Shown here: positions 33,651 through 41,830 of the stretch, one piece after another | How positions within the stretch are numbered: the first letter of the stretch is position 1 | Layout: each line of letters opens with the position of its first letter | Assembly (NCBI GenBank): GCA_963665265.2 | Contig: OY762224.2 | Span: forward strand, 3,658,001-3,722,000 | Reading direction: 5' to 3' | Length of the DNA stretch: 64,000 bases | From: CAXXHQ01 sp963665265 | GTDB taxonomy: Bacteria; Planctomycetota; Planctomycetia; Pirellulales; Thermoguttaceae | Notes under the pieces: model-generated | The model's database searches: none | What the model was told of the DNA's origin: nothing | The model's input: only the letters and a program-made list of their open reading frames with translations | Translations under genes and position numbers: made by a program

Positions 33651-34286
33651 CTATTTGCCGGCGAGCTTGCGGGCCAAGGTCACGGCGGAACTGGCGTTGT
33701 CGCTGTAGCCGTCGGCGCCGATTTCATCGGCGAACTGTTGCGAGACGGGAGCGCCGCCGATCATGACTTTCGTTTTTCCGCGAATGCCGGCCGCCTCCAA
33801 ACCGTCGATAACGGTTTTCATCATCGACATGGTGGTGGTAAGCAACGAGGAGAGGGCGATGATTGCGCCTTCGTTTTCGCTCGCGGCTTTGACGAATTGC
33901 TCGGGAGAGACGTCGACGCCGAGGTCGATGACTTGAAACCCGCCCCCTTCCAACATGGAGGCGACGAGATTTTTTCCGATGTCATGAAGATCGCCTTGGA
34001 CCGAACCGATGACGACGCGGCCGATGGGCTCGGAGCCGGCGGCGGAAAGATGCGGCGCGATCAACTCGAGCGAAGCTTTCATCGCGCGAGCGGCGATTAA
34101 CAACTCGGGGACGAAATATTCGTTGCACTCGAATCGGCGTCCCACTTCGTCCATAGCCGGGATCATATACTTTTTCACCAACTCGGTCGGCTCGGCCTTG
34201 GCCTCGAGCGCGGCTTTGGTGACTTCCTCCGCTTTTTTCGCATTACCGGTCACAATAGCGTCATACAGTTCAGCTACGTCAGCCAT
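33651..34286 (-). CDS. Corrinoid (B12-binding) methyl-carrier protein
   Basis: 211 residues. An N-terminal four-helix cap (about 1-80) precedes a Rossmann-like B12 domain with the base-off/His-on signature D-L-H-D-I-G-K-N (Asp99, His101), S-S-L-L-T-T-T and G-G-A-P-V. This is the architecture of MtaC, MttC and related proteins that carry methyl groups between a substrate methyltransferase and a THF or CoM methyltransferase. AGGAG lies 10 nt before the ATG. No substrate-specific methyltransferase is in the window, so the methyl donor is unknown. Confidence 0.9.
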   Translation of the reverse strand: MADVAELYDAIVTGNAKKAEEVTKAALEAKAEPTELVKKYMIPAMDEVGRRFECNEYFVPELLIAARAMKASLELIAPHLSAAGSEPIGRVVIGSVQGDLHDIGKNLVASMLEGGGFQVIDLGVDVSPEQFVKAASENEGAIIALSSLLTTTMSMMKTVIDGLEAAGIRGKTKVMIGGAPVSQQFADEIGADGYSDNASSAVTLARKLAGK

Positions 34287-34679
34287 CGGGCGCTGGCTCC
34301 TTGTTTGCGGGTAAACGGCAATTTCCGAAAAAGGGAGAGGAAATTGAGCGCAAGTTCATAAATAAACATACATTCGGCTTGGCCGGCAAGCCAGTATTTC
34401 CTTGCAAATGGGAGCGTTTTTAGCTAGCATTCCTCATTTTTTCAATATTTAAGACACTTTGGACATGCGATGGTCGGCGAGCAGTTAACGAAAAGCGTGA
34501 AGCGAGTGGGGGGAATTCCCCTATTTACGATTTGCCTGAAAAAGGCTTTAGTTTCTTTGGATCGCGAGAAAAACGCGGTTAACGGGCTATTGGTCGGCGA
34601 CGCCCCCCACCACTTAGGGACTTTTCTTGAAAAAAGCGTACAAATTGGGTATCGGCGAGCCGGGATTTTTCGGTGAAAA
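34287..34679. other. Non-coding stretch upstream of csrA
   Basis: About 390 bp between divergent genes. No gene supported; a 68-codon open frame at 34470-34676 has no recognisable content. Confidence 0.5.
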
Positions 34680-34708
34680 TTGTTATTGGTCGAAAAAACG
34701 TTTACAAT
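34680..34708 (+). promoter_or_regulatory. Sigma70-type promoter of csrA
   Basis: TTGTTA, a 17-bp spacer and TACAAT. It lies 132 bp upstream of the csrA ATG, leaving an mRNA leader of about 125 nt in which CsrA-type autoregulation would be possible. Confidence 0.65.
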
Positions 34709-34839
34709 GATGGGCGTAAGAAAGCATTCCAAACTGTCGCGCTCTTTCACTTCGGAATCGTACGTTCCGGAGGTATGCATCGCTTGAGCGAAAAGAAAGC
34801 GCCGGATTGAATTGGAATACGCTGTAACGGGACGGCACG

Positions 34840-35028
34840 ATGCTAGTATTGTCGCGGAAAGTTGGGGAGCGCATCCTCATCGGCGATGAGATTGCGGTAA
34901 CCGTCGTTCGAGTCGGTCCGGGGGTGGTGCGCATCGGAGTCGAGGCGCCGCAGAATCTATCGATCGTTCGAGAAGAAATCAAAGACGCCGTGACGCCGAT
35001 TGACGGCGACGATTCGGGCGCCGCGTAG
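34840..35028 (+). CDS. csrA: CsrA, post-transcriptional regulator
   Basis: 62 residues. The start M-L-V-L-S-R-K-V-G-E and the I-x-I-G-D-E-I-x-V-T-V and V-R-I-G-V-E-A-P segments match the CsrA beta-barrel; Arg44-equivalent R-E-E lies after it. CsrA dimers bind GGA motifs in mRNA leaders to control translation and stability. The stop is 33 bp from the convergent ftsQ-like gene. No flagellar gene is adjacent. The upstream ACGGGACGG contains a GGA that could be an autoregulatory site. Confidence 0.95.
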   Translation: MLVLSRKVGERILIGDEIAVTVVRVGPGVVRIGVEAPQNLSIVREEIKDAVTPIDGDDSGAA

Positions 35029-35061
35029 TTTATTTCGCCGATCGGCAAAGGATAGGCGATT

Positions 35062-36003
35062 CTATTTTCGAAGGTCGATCGTTCGGGGAGAACTCGGCTT
35101 ATCGAGGCCGCCGAATTCGACGGCGACGTCTTGCAGCTTTTTCAATTTTTGCGAGACGGAGGCTTCGCCTGGATTTTCGTTTCCGACGGAGGCGCCCCAA
35201 AGAATTTGCACGGAGCCGACGAGAATTTTGAACTGCATTCCCCGCGCCGGCCGATTAGCGCCGGGCAAATCGCCGCCGTTCGCCAGAGGCAAGTCCGGCG
35301 CGAGCGGAACGATTTTCTGAAGTTTCAATTGCTCCCACACGGGCGACAACGCGACGGCGACGGACGCGCCGGCGACGACTCGAGCGTCGGGCCAACGACG
35401 ACCGGGCAAAGAGGGCGTTTGTCGGCCGACGTCGCCGAGGTGAGGATACTTCGCGGCCTCGACGGAAGTGAAGCCTTCGGTCGGCAAGACAGTTCCTTCG
35501 GCGTCGACGGGGATTAGCCCGCCGGGGACTTCGACCATGCAAACGGGTCTTCTGTATTCAAGCTCGGCTTCGATCGCGGCGGGATGACGCTTTCCGATTC
35601 GCACGACGCGGGCCACCCAAGGTTGACGTTCGAACGCGGCGGCGGCGCGGTCGATCAAAGCGTCATCGAGCAACGAAAGAGTCTGATCGCGTCGTAACTC
35701 TTCGAGGACGTCGGCGGCGACGTCACGGCGCACCCAAACGGGCGGCGGCGTGATGAGAACGGTAGACACCGTCATGTCGGGCGCTTGACCGGCGACGCCG
35801 CGCACTTTCATCCAAGCCGCATACCACACGGCGCCGAAGACGGCGAGAATCACGACGACGAAGAGGAGAGGGCGGGCCGCTTCGCCCCCGAAAAACCAAG
35901 CGCGCAGCCGCTCACGGATTGAGGGAGCGGGGGGCGGATTTTTTTTCGCGGCGGCCATAAGCTTGACGAAGAAAAGAGGCGATCGGGAAAACGAATTTAC
36001 CAC
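35062..36003 (-). CDS. ftsQ: FtsQ-like division protein
   Basis: 313 residues from a GTG at 36003 that overlaps the murB stop, with GGAAG just upstream (translational coupling); an ATG at 35958 (M-A-A-A-K-K) is the alternative. A basic, Pro-rich N-terminus is followed by one transmembrane helix (about 48-68) and a periplasmic region with a POTRA-like segment (about 80-150, R-R-P-V-C-M-V near 150) as in FtsQ/DivIB. FtsQ recruits the division complex FtsB/FtsL. The gene lies directly after murC-murB, the usual position. Sequence similarity to known FtsQ is limited, so the call rests partly on position. Confidence 0.7.
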   Translation of the reverse strand: MVNSFSRSPLFFVKLMAAAKKNPPPAPSIRERLRAWFFGGEAARPLLFVVVILAVFGAVWYAAWMKVRGVAGQAPDMTVSTVLITPPPVWVRRDVAADVLEELRRDQTLSLLDDALIDRAAAAFERQPWVARVVRIGKRHPAAIEAELEYRRPVCMVEVPGGLIPVDAEGTVLPTEGFTSVEAAKYPHLGDVGRQTPSLPGRRWPDARVVAGASVAVALSPVWEQLKLQKIVPLAPDLPLANGGDLPGANRPARGMQFKILVGSVQILWGASVGNENPGEASVSQKLKKLQDVAVEFGGLDKPSSPRTIDLRK

Positions 36004-36875
36004 ACTTCCAGTTCTAATTCGAGTTCGACGCCCATTCGCTCCAAAACTTGATTACGAACGACGTCAATCAGTCGGAGAATGTCTTCGCTGGTGCATTCTG
36101 GATCGGCGACGATAAAATTCGCGTGCCGTTCGCTAACGCTCGCTCCGCCGATACGAGTTCCTTTCAAACCGGCGGCGTCGATCAATTCGCCGGCGCTCGC
36201 GCCGCGGGCGTTTTTAAACACGCAACCCGCGCATTGATGGCCGAGAGGCTGCGAAGCTTTTTTCAAAATCCACTGCTTCTGCATTCGGCGAGCCAACTCT
36301 TGCGGGTCGTCTTGTTCAAGCCTGCAACTTGCGTCCAATATGGCAAGCTCGTCCAAATTGCTTTGGCGATAGCCGAAGATTAATTCGTCGGCGTGGCGTT
36401 GAAAAACGTCGCCGGAGAAGGAAACGACGGTAACTTGAATCGTCCATTGGCCGATGCCGCCGGCGCGAGTTCCGGCGTTACCGTGCAAGGCGCCGCCCAC
36501 CGTGCCGGGGATTCCGACCAAGGTTTCGAGTCCGCCTAATCCTCGGTTGACGGAAGTCGTAACGACGCGCCCGAGCAAGGCGCCGCCCCCGGCGACGATG
36601 GAGTCTCCTTCGACTTTAATGTCGCAAAACGAAGGATGAGCCAATCGAACCGTCATTCCCTTCACGCCGTCGTCGCGAACGAGGAGATTGGAACCGCCTC
36701 CGAGGACGCGCATGCGGACGCCTTCCTCATTGCAACGTCGGATCAACGCCAATAGCTGATCGGGGCTCTCGGGTTCGGCGAAGAACTCCGCCGGACCGCC
36801 CGTTTGGAACCATGTGTGCATAGCCAGCGGTTCATTCTGGCGAACGATGTTTTCGAAGCCGCTCAAAAAACTCAT
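35997..36875 (-). CDS. murB: UDP-N-acetylenolpyruvoylglucosamine reductase (MurB)
   Basis: 292 residues from the ATG at 36875; an ATG two codons earlier is equivalent. FAD-binding motifs are V-L-G-G-G-S-N-L-L-V-R-D near residue 55 and G-L-G-G-L-E-T-L-V-G-I-P-G-T-V-G-G near 110; G-Y-R-Q-S and the C-terminal H-A-N-F-I are also present. It reduces enolpyruvyl-UDP-GlcNAc to UDP-MurNAc with NADPH. The start overlaps the murC end by about 44 bp, so the two are co-translated. Confidence 0.95.
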   Translation of the reverse strand: MSFLSGFENIVRQNEPLAMHTWFQTGGPAEFFAEPESPDQLLALIRRCNEEGVRMRVLGGGSNLLVRDDGVKGMTVRLAHPSFCDIKVEGDSIVAGGGALLGRVVTTSVNRGLGGLETLVGIPGTVGGALHGNAGTRAGGIGQWTIQVTVVSFSGDVFQRHADELIFGYRQSNLDELAILDASCRLEQDDPQELARRMQKQWILKKASQPLGHQCAGCVFKNARGASAGELIDAAGLKGTRIGGASVSERHANFIVADPECTSEDILRLIDVVRNQVLERMGVELELELEVW

Positions 36876-38268
36876 ATCCAACCTTTCGAAGGTCCCCTGC
36901 GCCTAACGTCAAAATAACGTCGTTCGCTTGAACACGACTTTCTAATTCAGTGAACACGTCTCGTAACAAGACGACGTCGTCGGGCGATCTACGGCCGATT
37001 TCCCGCACGCGCTGCGCTAAGTCTTCGGCTTGAACATCGCCGGGTTTCCAGGCGCCTTCGCGAGCGCGGAAAATATCGGCAAGGACAATTTTGTCGGCGA
37101 GCAACAGGCTTTCGGCAAATTCGTCGAGCAGACGAGCCGTGCGCAACGCCTGATGGGGTTGAAAGATACACCAAATTCGCCGGTTAGGAAACGCCTCTCG
37201 GCAAGTTTCGAGAGCGGAAACCACTTCGGTGGGGTGGTGGGCATAGTCGTCAACCCAAGCTACTCCGCCAAAACCGCCTAAAACCTCAAAACGACGGCGT
37301 AGACCGGGGAACGAAGCGAGGGCGTGTGCGGTTTGTTCGGCGGAAATGCCGAAGTCGAGGCACCAGCCGGCAGCCGCAACCGCATTGACGACGTTGTGCA
37401 TTCCAGGAATCGGCATCTGGACAACGGCGACTTTTTGGCCGTCGCGACGAAGATCAAAACGGTAGCAACCCGCTTTTTCAGAGAGATTATCGGAGGTCCA
37501 GTCGGCCTGCGATGAAAGCCCGAAGGAAAACCTTTTTGGCGACCGGGATGAGACCGAACTTATCGCGAGGGAAGCGATATGCGCGGCCATCGCGTTTTCG
37601 TGACGGAAATAGATCGCGCCGTTATCGGGGACCGCTTGAAGAAAATCAACGAAGGCGGTCCGTAATGACTCTTGAGTCGGAAAACAATCGAAATGGTCGG
37701 GCTCGACGGCATGCAAGATGACGGAGCGAGGTCGGAGCGCGAGAAAGTGCGAACGAAATTCGCACGCTTCGACGACGGCCAAGGAACTATTGCCAGACCG
37801 CCCGCCGGAAAAACCGCCGATCGGCGCGGCGCCGCAAAAGACGGTGGGGTCGCACCCCGCTTCAGCGCAAATATGTCCAATCATCGCCGAGGTCGAGGAT
37901 TTGCCATGCGTTCCGGCGACGGCGACGACATTTTTCTTTGTCGTCAAAAGCCCCACGGCTTCGAAGTAGCTTAGCTGAGGAACGCCGATTTCGATGGCGC
38001 GGAGACGTTCCGGATTATTCTCGGGAACGGCGTCGCTGTAGAAGAGGAGATCGGCGCCTCGGGGAAGGTTTTCGGCGTCGTGCGAGCGATGAACGACAAG
38101 GTTATTCAAAGACGGATTCTTCGAGGTGAAATCTTCGGCGAGCGCGAGATCGGAGCCTGATAAGCTCCAACCGCGTCGGAGAAGAACGTCGGCCAACGCG
38201 CGCATGCCGCATCCTGCGACCCCGACTAGATGGGCGCGTCGATCGTTCGATAAGACGAGGTCAAGCAA
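36832..38268 (-). CDS. murC: UDP-N-acetylmuramate-L-alanine ligase (MurC)
   Basis: 478 residues, usual length. The N-terminal Rossmann has H-L-V-G-V-A-G-C-G-M. The central ATP site is A-G-T-H-G-K-S-S-T near residue 118. The ligase C-domain follows Y-A-H-H-P-T-E near 320. It adds L-Ala to UDP-MurNAc, the first amino acid of the peptidoglycan stem. Downstream are murB and ftsQ; murG and ftsW are not adjacent. Presence of mur genes supports a peptidoglycan wall. Confidence 0.95.
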   Translation of the reverse strand: MLDLVLSNDRRAHLVGVAGCGMRALADVLLRRGWSLSGSDLALAEDFTSKNPSLNNLVVHRSHDAENLPRGADLLFYSDAVPENNPERLRAIEIGVPQLSYFEAVGLLTTKKNVVAVAGTHGKSSTSAMIGHICAEAGCDPTVFCGAAPIGGFSGGRSGNSSLAVVEACEFRSHFLALRPRSVILHAVEPDHFDCFPTQESLRTAFVDFLQAVPDNGAIYFRHENAMAAHIASLAISSVSSRSPKRFSFGLSSQADWTSDNLSEKAGCYRFDLRRDGQKVAVVQMPIPGMHNVVNAVAAAGWCLDFGISAEQTAHALASFPGLRRRFEVLGGFGGVAWVDDYAHHPTEVVSALETCREAFPNRRIWCIFQPHQALRTARLLDEFAESLLLADKIVLADIFRAREGAWKPGDVQAEDLAQRVREIGRRSPDDVVLLRDVFTELESRVQANDVILTLGAGDLRKVGYEFFERLRKHRSPE

Positions 38269-38349
38269 ATTCTCGTTTGATTCCTTCGGGGACGTCAGAA
38301 TTCGCTCCTTCGCATTACAAGCTGACGCGAGGTTCGGCCGGAGGTCGGC

Positions 38350-39108
38350 CTATTGATTCAAACCGCCGAAGCGTCGCTCACGCGCGGCGTAATCTTGAAT
38401 GGCGCGATCGACGGCGTCTTCGTGAAAGTCGGGCCAACAAACGTCGGCGACCCAAATTTCAGCGTAGCTAATTTGCCAAAGGAGAAAATTGCTGATGCGC
38501 ATTTCGCCGGCGGTGCGAATGAGGAGATCGGGATCAGGCATTCCGGCCGTATACAGACGACGTTCGAGGGCGTCCTCGTCGATTTGGTCGACGGCTATGC
38601 GACCTTTTTGAACGTCTTCGGCCAAGGCCTTGGCGGCGTCGGCCAACTCAGCGCGGGCGCCGTAGTTGATCGCCAAACAGAGCCGCATGCCTGTGTTGGC
38701 GGAGCTCATTTCGACGGTTTTATCAATCTCGGCGAGGACATTGTCCGGCAGGCCTTCGCGACGACCGATGACGGAGATGCGAAGATTGGCTTCCATAACG
38801 GAGGCGCGTTCTTCGATCATAAACTGGCGAAGCAATTCCATGAGGAAATTTCGTTCCTCGACGGGACGGCGCCAGTTTTCGCTGGAGAAACAATACAGAG
38901 TGAGCTGCTCGACGCCAAGTTTGGCGCAACGTTCGGAGACGCGGCGAACGCTCTCGGCGCCGTTACGATGCCCTTCGACGCGAGGCAACCCGCGCCGGCG
39001 AGCCCAACGTCCGTTGCCGTCCATAATGATCGCGATATGACGGGGCATTCTCTCGGGCGGCACGCCCGGCAAAGCAATCCGTTCGACGTTATCGGAGCGT
39101 TCTTGCAT
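38350..39108 (-). CDS. uppS: Isoprenyl transferase (undecaprenyl diphosphate synthase)
   Basis: 252 residues. The catalytic Asp30 is in I-I-M-D-G-N-G-R-W-A, followed by G-H, L-Y-C-F-S-S-E-N-W-R-R-P, and the R-T-A-G-E-M-R-I-S-N-F-L-L-W-Q active-site strand. It builds undecaprenyl diphosphate, the lipid carrier for peptidoglycan and LPS. It starts 10 bp after the ABC ATPase and lies 81 bp upstream of murC, so it probably belongs to one long minus-strand unit. Confidence 0.95.
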   Translation of the reverse strand: MQERSDNVERIALPGVPPERMPRHIAIIMDGNGRWARRRGLPRVEGHRNGAESVRRVSERCAKLGVEQLTLYCFSSENWRRPVEERNFLMELLRQFMIEERASVMEANLRISVIGRREGLPDNVLAEIDKTVEMSSANTGMRLCLAINYGARAELADAAKALAEDVQKGRIAVDQIDEDALERRLYTAGMPDPDLLIRTAGEMRISNFLLWQISYAEIWVADVCWPDFHEDAVDRAIQDYAARERRFGGLNQ

Positions 39109-39118
39109 CGGCGGGCGA

Positions 39119-40012
39119 TTAGTTGTTTTCGGCGACGCCGCGAACGCGTCGACCAGGACGCTCTTCGCTCTCGCGGATGATCTTGAGGAACATCTCTTCC
39201 AAAGTCGTCGTGGGGTTGCCCATTGATAGAACGGAACAACCGTGACGCTCGATAACTTGCTTAACTTCGGCTTCGGCGATCGGCGAAAGTTGGGTCGTGC
39301 GAATTTCGGTGACGTCGCTAACTTTCAGCAAGGAATCGACGCGTCCAAGCTCTTTTAATTCGCCTTGATAGAGAATGGCGATGCGATCGCACACGTCTTG
39401 CACGTCGGCCAACAAATGGCTGCACATCAAAACGGTTTTGCCTTGATTGCGGAGCTCGATGATCATATCTTTCATTTCGCGGATGCCGATGGGATCGAGC
39501 CCCGTGGTCGGCTCGTCGAGAATGACGAGTTCGGGATCGTTGATCAAGGCTTGCGCTAAACCGATGCGCCGCGTCATGCCCTTGGAATACTCTTTCAATT
39601 GACGTTTTTTCGCCCAATCGAGCCCAACTTTTTCGATGAGGTCGGCGACTCGTTGGCGCCGGACGGCACGCGGAATGTTGAAGAGTCGGCCGTAGAAATC
39701 GAGCGTCTCTTCGGCATTCAAAAATCGATAGAGATAGGACTCTTCGGGCAAATATCCGATTCGCTCATTTTTTGTGACGTCGGAGGCGTCGCGGTCGAAG
39801 ACCAAGGCTTGGCCGCTCGTGGGAAAAAGCAGGCCCAGGAGCAATTTGATGGTGGTGGTTTTGCCGGAGCCGTTCGGACCGAGGAGGCCGAAGATCTCGC
39901 CGCGTCGCACTTCAAAGTCGAGAGCTTTCAGGGCGCGGACTTTTTGGCGACCCCAAAAATCGCGATAGACTTTGGACAGATTTCTCGTTTCGATGATCAC
40001 GTCGGACGACAT
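39119..40012 (-). CDS. ABC transporter ATP-binding protein
   Basis: 297 residues. Walker A is G-P-N-G-S-G-K-T-T (Lys51), the signature is the divergent Y-S-K-G-M, Walker B is L-V-I-L-D-E-P-T, and H-L-L is the switch His. The C-terminal 70 residues form a regulatory tail ending in a basic stretch. It looks like an ABC-2 type exporter ATPase. No permease gene lies next to it, so the partner is elsewhere and the substrate is unknown. AGG lies 8 nt before the ATG. Confidence 0.85.
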   Translation of the reverse strand: MSSDVIIETRNLSKVYRDFWGRQKVRALKALDFEVRRGEIFGLLGPNGSGKTTTIKLLLGLLFPTSGQALVFDRDASDVTKNERIGYLPEESYLYRFLNAEETLDFYGRLFNIPRAVRRQRVADLIEKVGLDWAKKRQLKEYSKGMTRRIGLAQALINDPELVILDEPTTGLDPIGIREMKDMIIELRNQGKTVLMCSHLLADVQDVCDRIAILYQGELKELGRVDSLLKVSDVTEIRTTQLSPIAEAEVKQVIERHGCSVLSMGNPTTTLEEMFLKIIRESEERPGRRVRGVAENN

Positions 40013-40235
40013 GGAATAACCTCGGTTGATCGAAAACGCTTAATACCGGAGATAGAAACAAGAGCGTCGGATTTCGGCGTCGGCGAACGGTTCCTCGCGT
40101 GGGCCGTAAAATAATGGACGCGTCTTGCGGATATTGCATAAAACATCCACTATAGGTTAGGATCGTCGATGTTTCAAGGCGGCGTCCCCCCCGCTCCGGC
40201 GGCGCCAACGGCAAGTCTGGATAGTTTTAACCCGC

Positions 40236-41669
40236 ATGAAATCATTCACTTACCAAGACGCACTGACCTTCCTCGACCGAAGGGTGAATTTCGAGCGATT
40301 TCGAGCGATTCCCAGCCCGGAGCGGGAATTTAAACTGGACCGGATGCGTGAACTTCTCCGGCGGCTCGGCGATCCGCAAGATAAAACGCCGATCGTTCAT
40401 ATTGCCGGGACGAAAGGAAAGGGGTCAACGGCCGCGATGATAGCCGCGGCGTTATCGGCGGCCGGCTACGTGACGGGGCTGTTTACCTCCCCCCACTTGG
40501 AAAGCGTTCTAGAACGTATCGCCGTCGGAGGCGTTTCGTGCAAACCGGAAGACTTCGCAGAAATCATCGCGGAAATTGCTCCGGCAGTCGAAGATATGGA
40601 CGCCGAAGCGAATGAGGTAATCGATCGTTCGAACGATTCGCCCGCTCGCACAGAATCGCCGACTTCCGACGAAGCGTTTTTTCCGCCGCATGGACCGACG
40701 TATTTTGAAATTCTCACCGCCGCAGCTTTCGTTCACTTTGCAAAGAAAAAAACGGATGCGGCCGTAATAGAAGTCGGCCTAGGAGGACGCCTCGATTCGA
40801 CGAACGTTTGCACGCCGCAGCTTGCCGTAATCACAAGCGTCGGCTTCGATCATACGGAGCAACTTGGAAACACCCTTGCGGCGATCGCCGGAGAAAAGGC
40901 GGGGATCGTCAAACCGAACGTTGCGTCGATAAGCGGCGTCACGGAATCGACGTCCCAGGCAGTCGTGCGTTCAATATGTAAAGAGCGAAACAGCGCCGTC
41001 GCCGAGTTGGAAACCGATTTCGACTTCACATACGTTCCTCCGAAAAACTTGGAGACGGCCGAATCGCATGGACGGATTGACGTTTTTTCAAAAACCGCGG
41101 CGTCTTCATGGCGAATGACCGACGTTGAGGTTTCGTTGCATGGACGGCATCAAGCAAAAAACGCGGCCATCGCCGTCGCGGCGCTTTTCGAATTACGTCG
41201 CCAAGGTTGGAACGTTTCGGATGACGCGATTCGCACGGGATTAAAATCGCTTCAATGGCCAGGAAGAGTGGAAATTGTGCGACGACGACCGACGGTCATT
41301 CTTGACGCCGCGCATAATCCGGACTCCGCCGAGGCGCTTGTCCGAACAATTCAAGAGAGTTTTCACACTGAACGACGTTTTCTTATTCTCGCGGCGACGG
41401 CGGGCAAAGACTTATCCGGAATGTTAACGCATTTCATTCCGTTTTTTAACGAGATTTTCATCACTCGTTACGTTAGCAACCCTCGAGCTGTTCCGCCGGA
41501 AGAAGCGCTCGCCGAGGCGCAGCGGATTTGCGGGCGTGAATATCCGACGTTTTCCGATCCGCAAAGCGCCTGGCAAGCCGTATCGCGGATAGCATCGAGC
41601 GGTGATTTGATTTGCATCGCCGGATCTTTTTTCATCGTCGGCGAGATGCGCAAGCTCGTTCAAGCATAA
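40236..41669 (+). CDS. folC: Folylpolyglutamate / dihydrofolate synthase (FolC)
   Basis: 477 residues. The P-loop is H-I-A-G-T-K-G-K-G-S-T (residues about 55-65), followed by G-L-F-T-S-P-H-L-E, the metal-site T-Y-F-E-I-L-T, E-V-G-L-G-G-R-L-D-S-T-N and D-A-A-H-N-P-D-S-A. It attaches glutamate to dihydropteroate or to folates. It is about 40 residues longer than E. coli FolC through an insertion near residues 125-145 that is acidic and Ser/Thr-rich. Shine-Dalgarno is weak. It faces the PEP-CTERM gene convergently, with a shared terminator between them. Confidence 0.93.
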   Translation: MKSFTYQDALTFLDRRVNFERFRAIPSPEREFKLDRMRELLRRLGDPQDKTPIVHIAGTKGKGSTAAMIAAALSAAGYVTGLFTSPHLESVLERIAVGGVSCKPEDFAEIIAEIAPAVEDMDAEANEVIDRSNDSPARTESPTSDEAFFPPHGPTYFEILTAAAFVHFAKKKTDAAVIEVGLGGRLDSTNVCTPQLAVITSVGFDHTEQLGNTLAAIAGEKAGIVKPNVASISGVTESTSQAVVRSICKERNSAVAELETDFDFTYVPPKNLETAESHGRIDVFSKTAASSWRMTDVEVSLHGRHQAKNAAIAVAALFELRRQGWNVSDDAIRTGLKSLQWPGRVEIVRRRPTVILDAAHNPDSAEALVRTIQESFHTERRFLILAATAGKDLSGMLTHFIPFFNEIFITRYVSNPRAVPPEEALAEAQRICGREYPTFSDPQSAWQAVSRIASSGDLICIAGSFFIVGEMRKLVQA

Positions 41670-41749
41670 CGCACTCGTCACTCTATTTCTAACGAGCAAA
41701 TGACGCCCAAGTTTGTCGAGCTCGCTCACCGCATCGCCTCGCAAGAACA

Positions 41750-41786
41750 GAAAAAGCCCCTTCAATTTTGAGGATTGAAGGGGCTT
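41750..41786 (-). terminator. Terminator of PEP-CTERM gene 1 (family terminator)
   Basis: A perfect 12-bp stem AAGCCCCTTCAA / TTGAAGGGGCTT with a 9-nt loop and a T-run on the minus strand. The same hairpin ends PEP-CTERM gene 2 (48724-48760) and a variant ends gene 3 (56052-56106). It lies 45 bp after the stop. Confidence 0.85.
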
Positions 41787-41830
41787 GGATTGTTTAATCG
41801 GGCCGTTCAAGGAACGGCTTTACGAACCGT

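Noticed and set aside
32739..34100. 453-codon open frame on the plus strand
   Set aside because: It lies antisense to fhs and the corrinoid gene and spans both; its protein has no known motifs. The two minus-strand genes are unambiguous.
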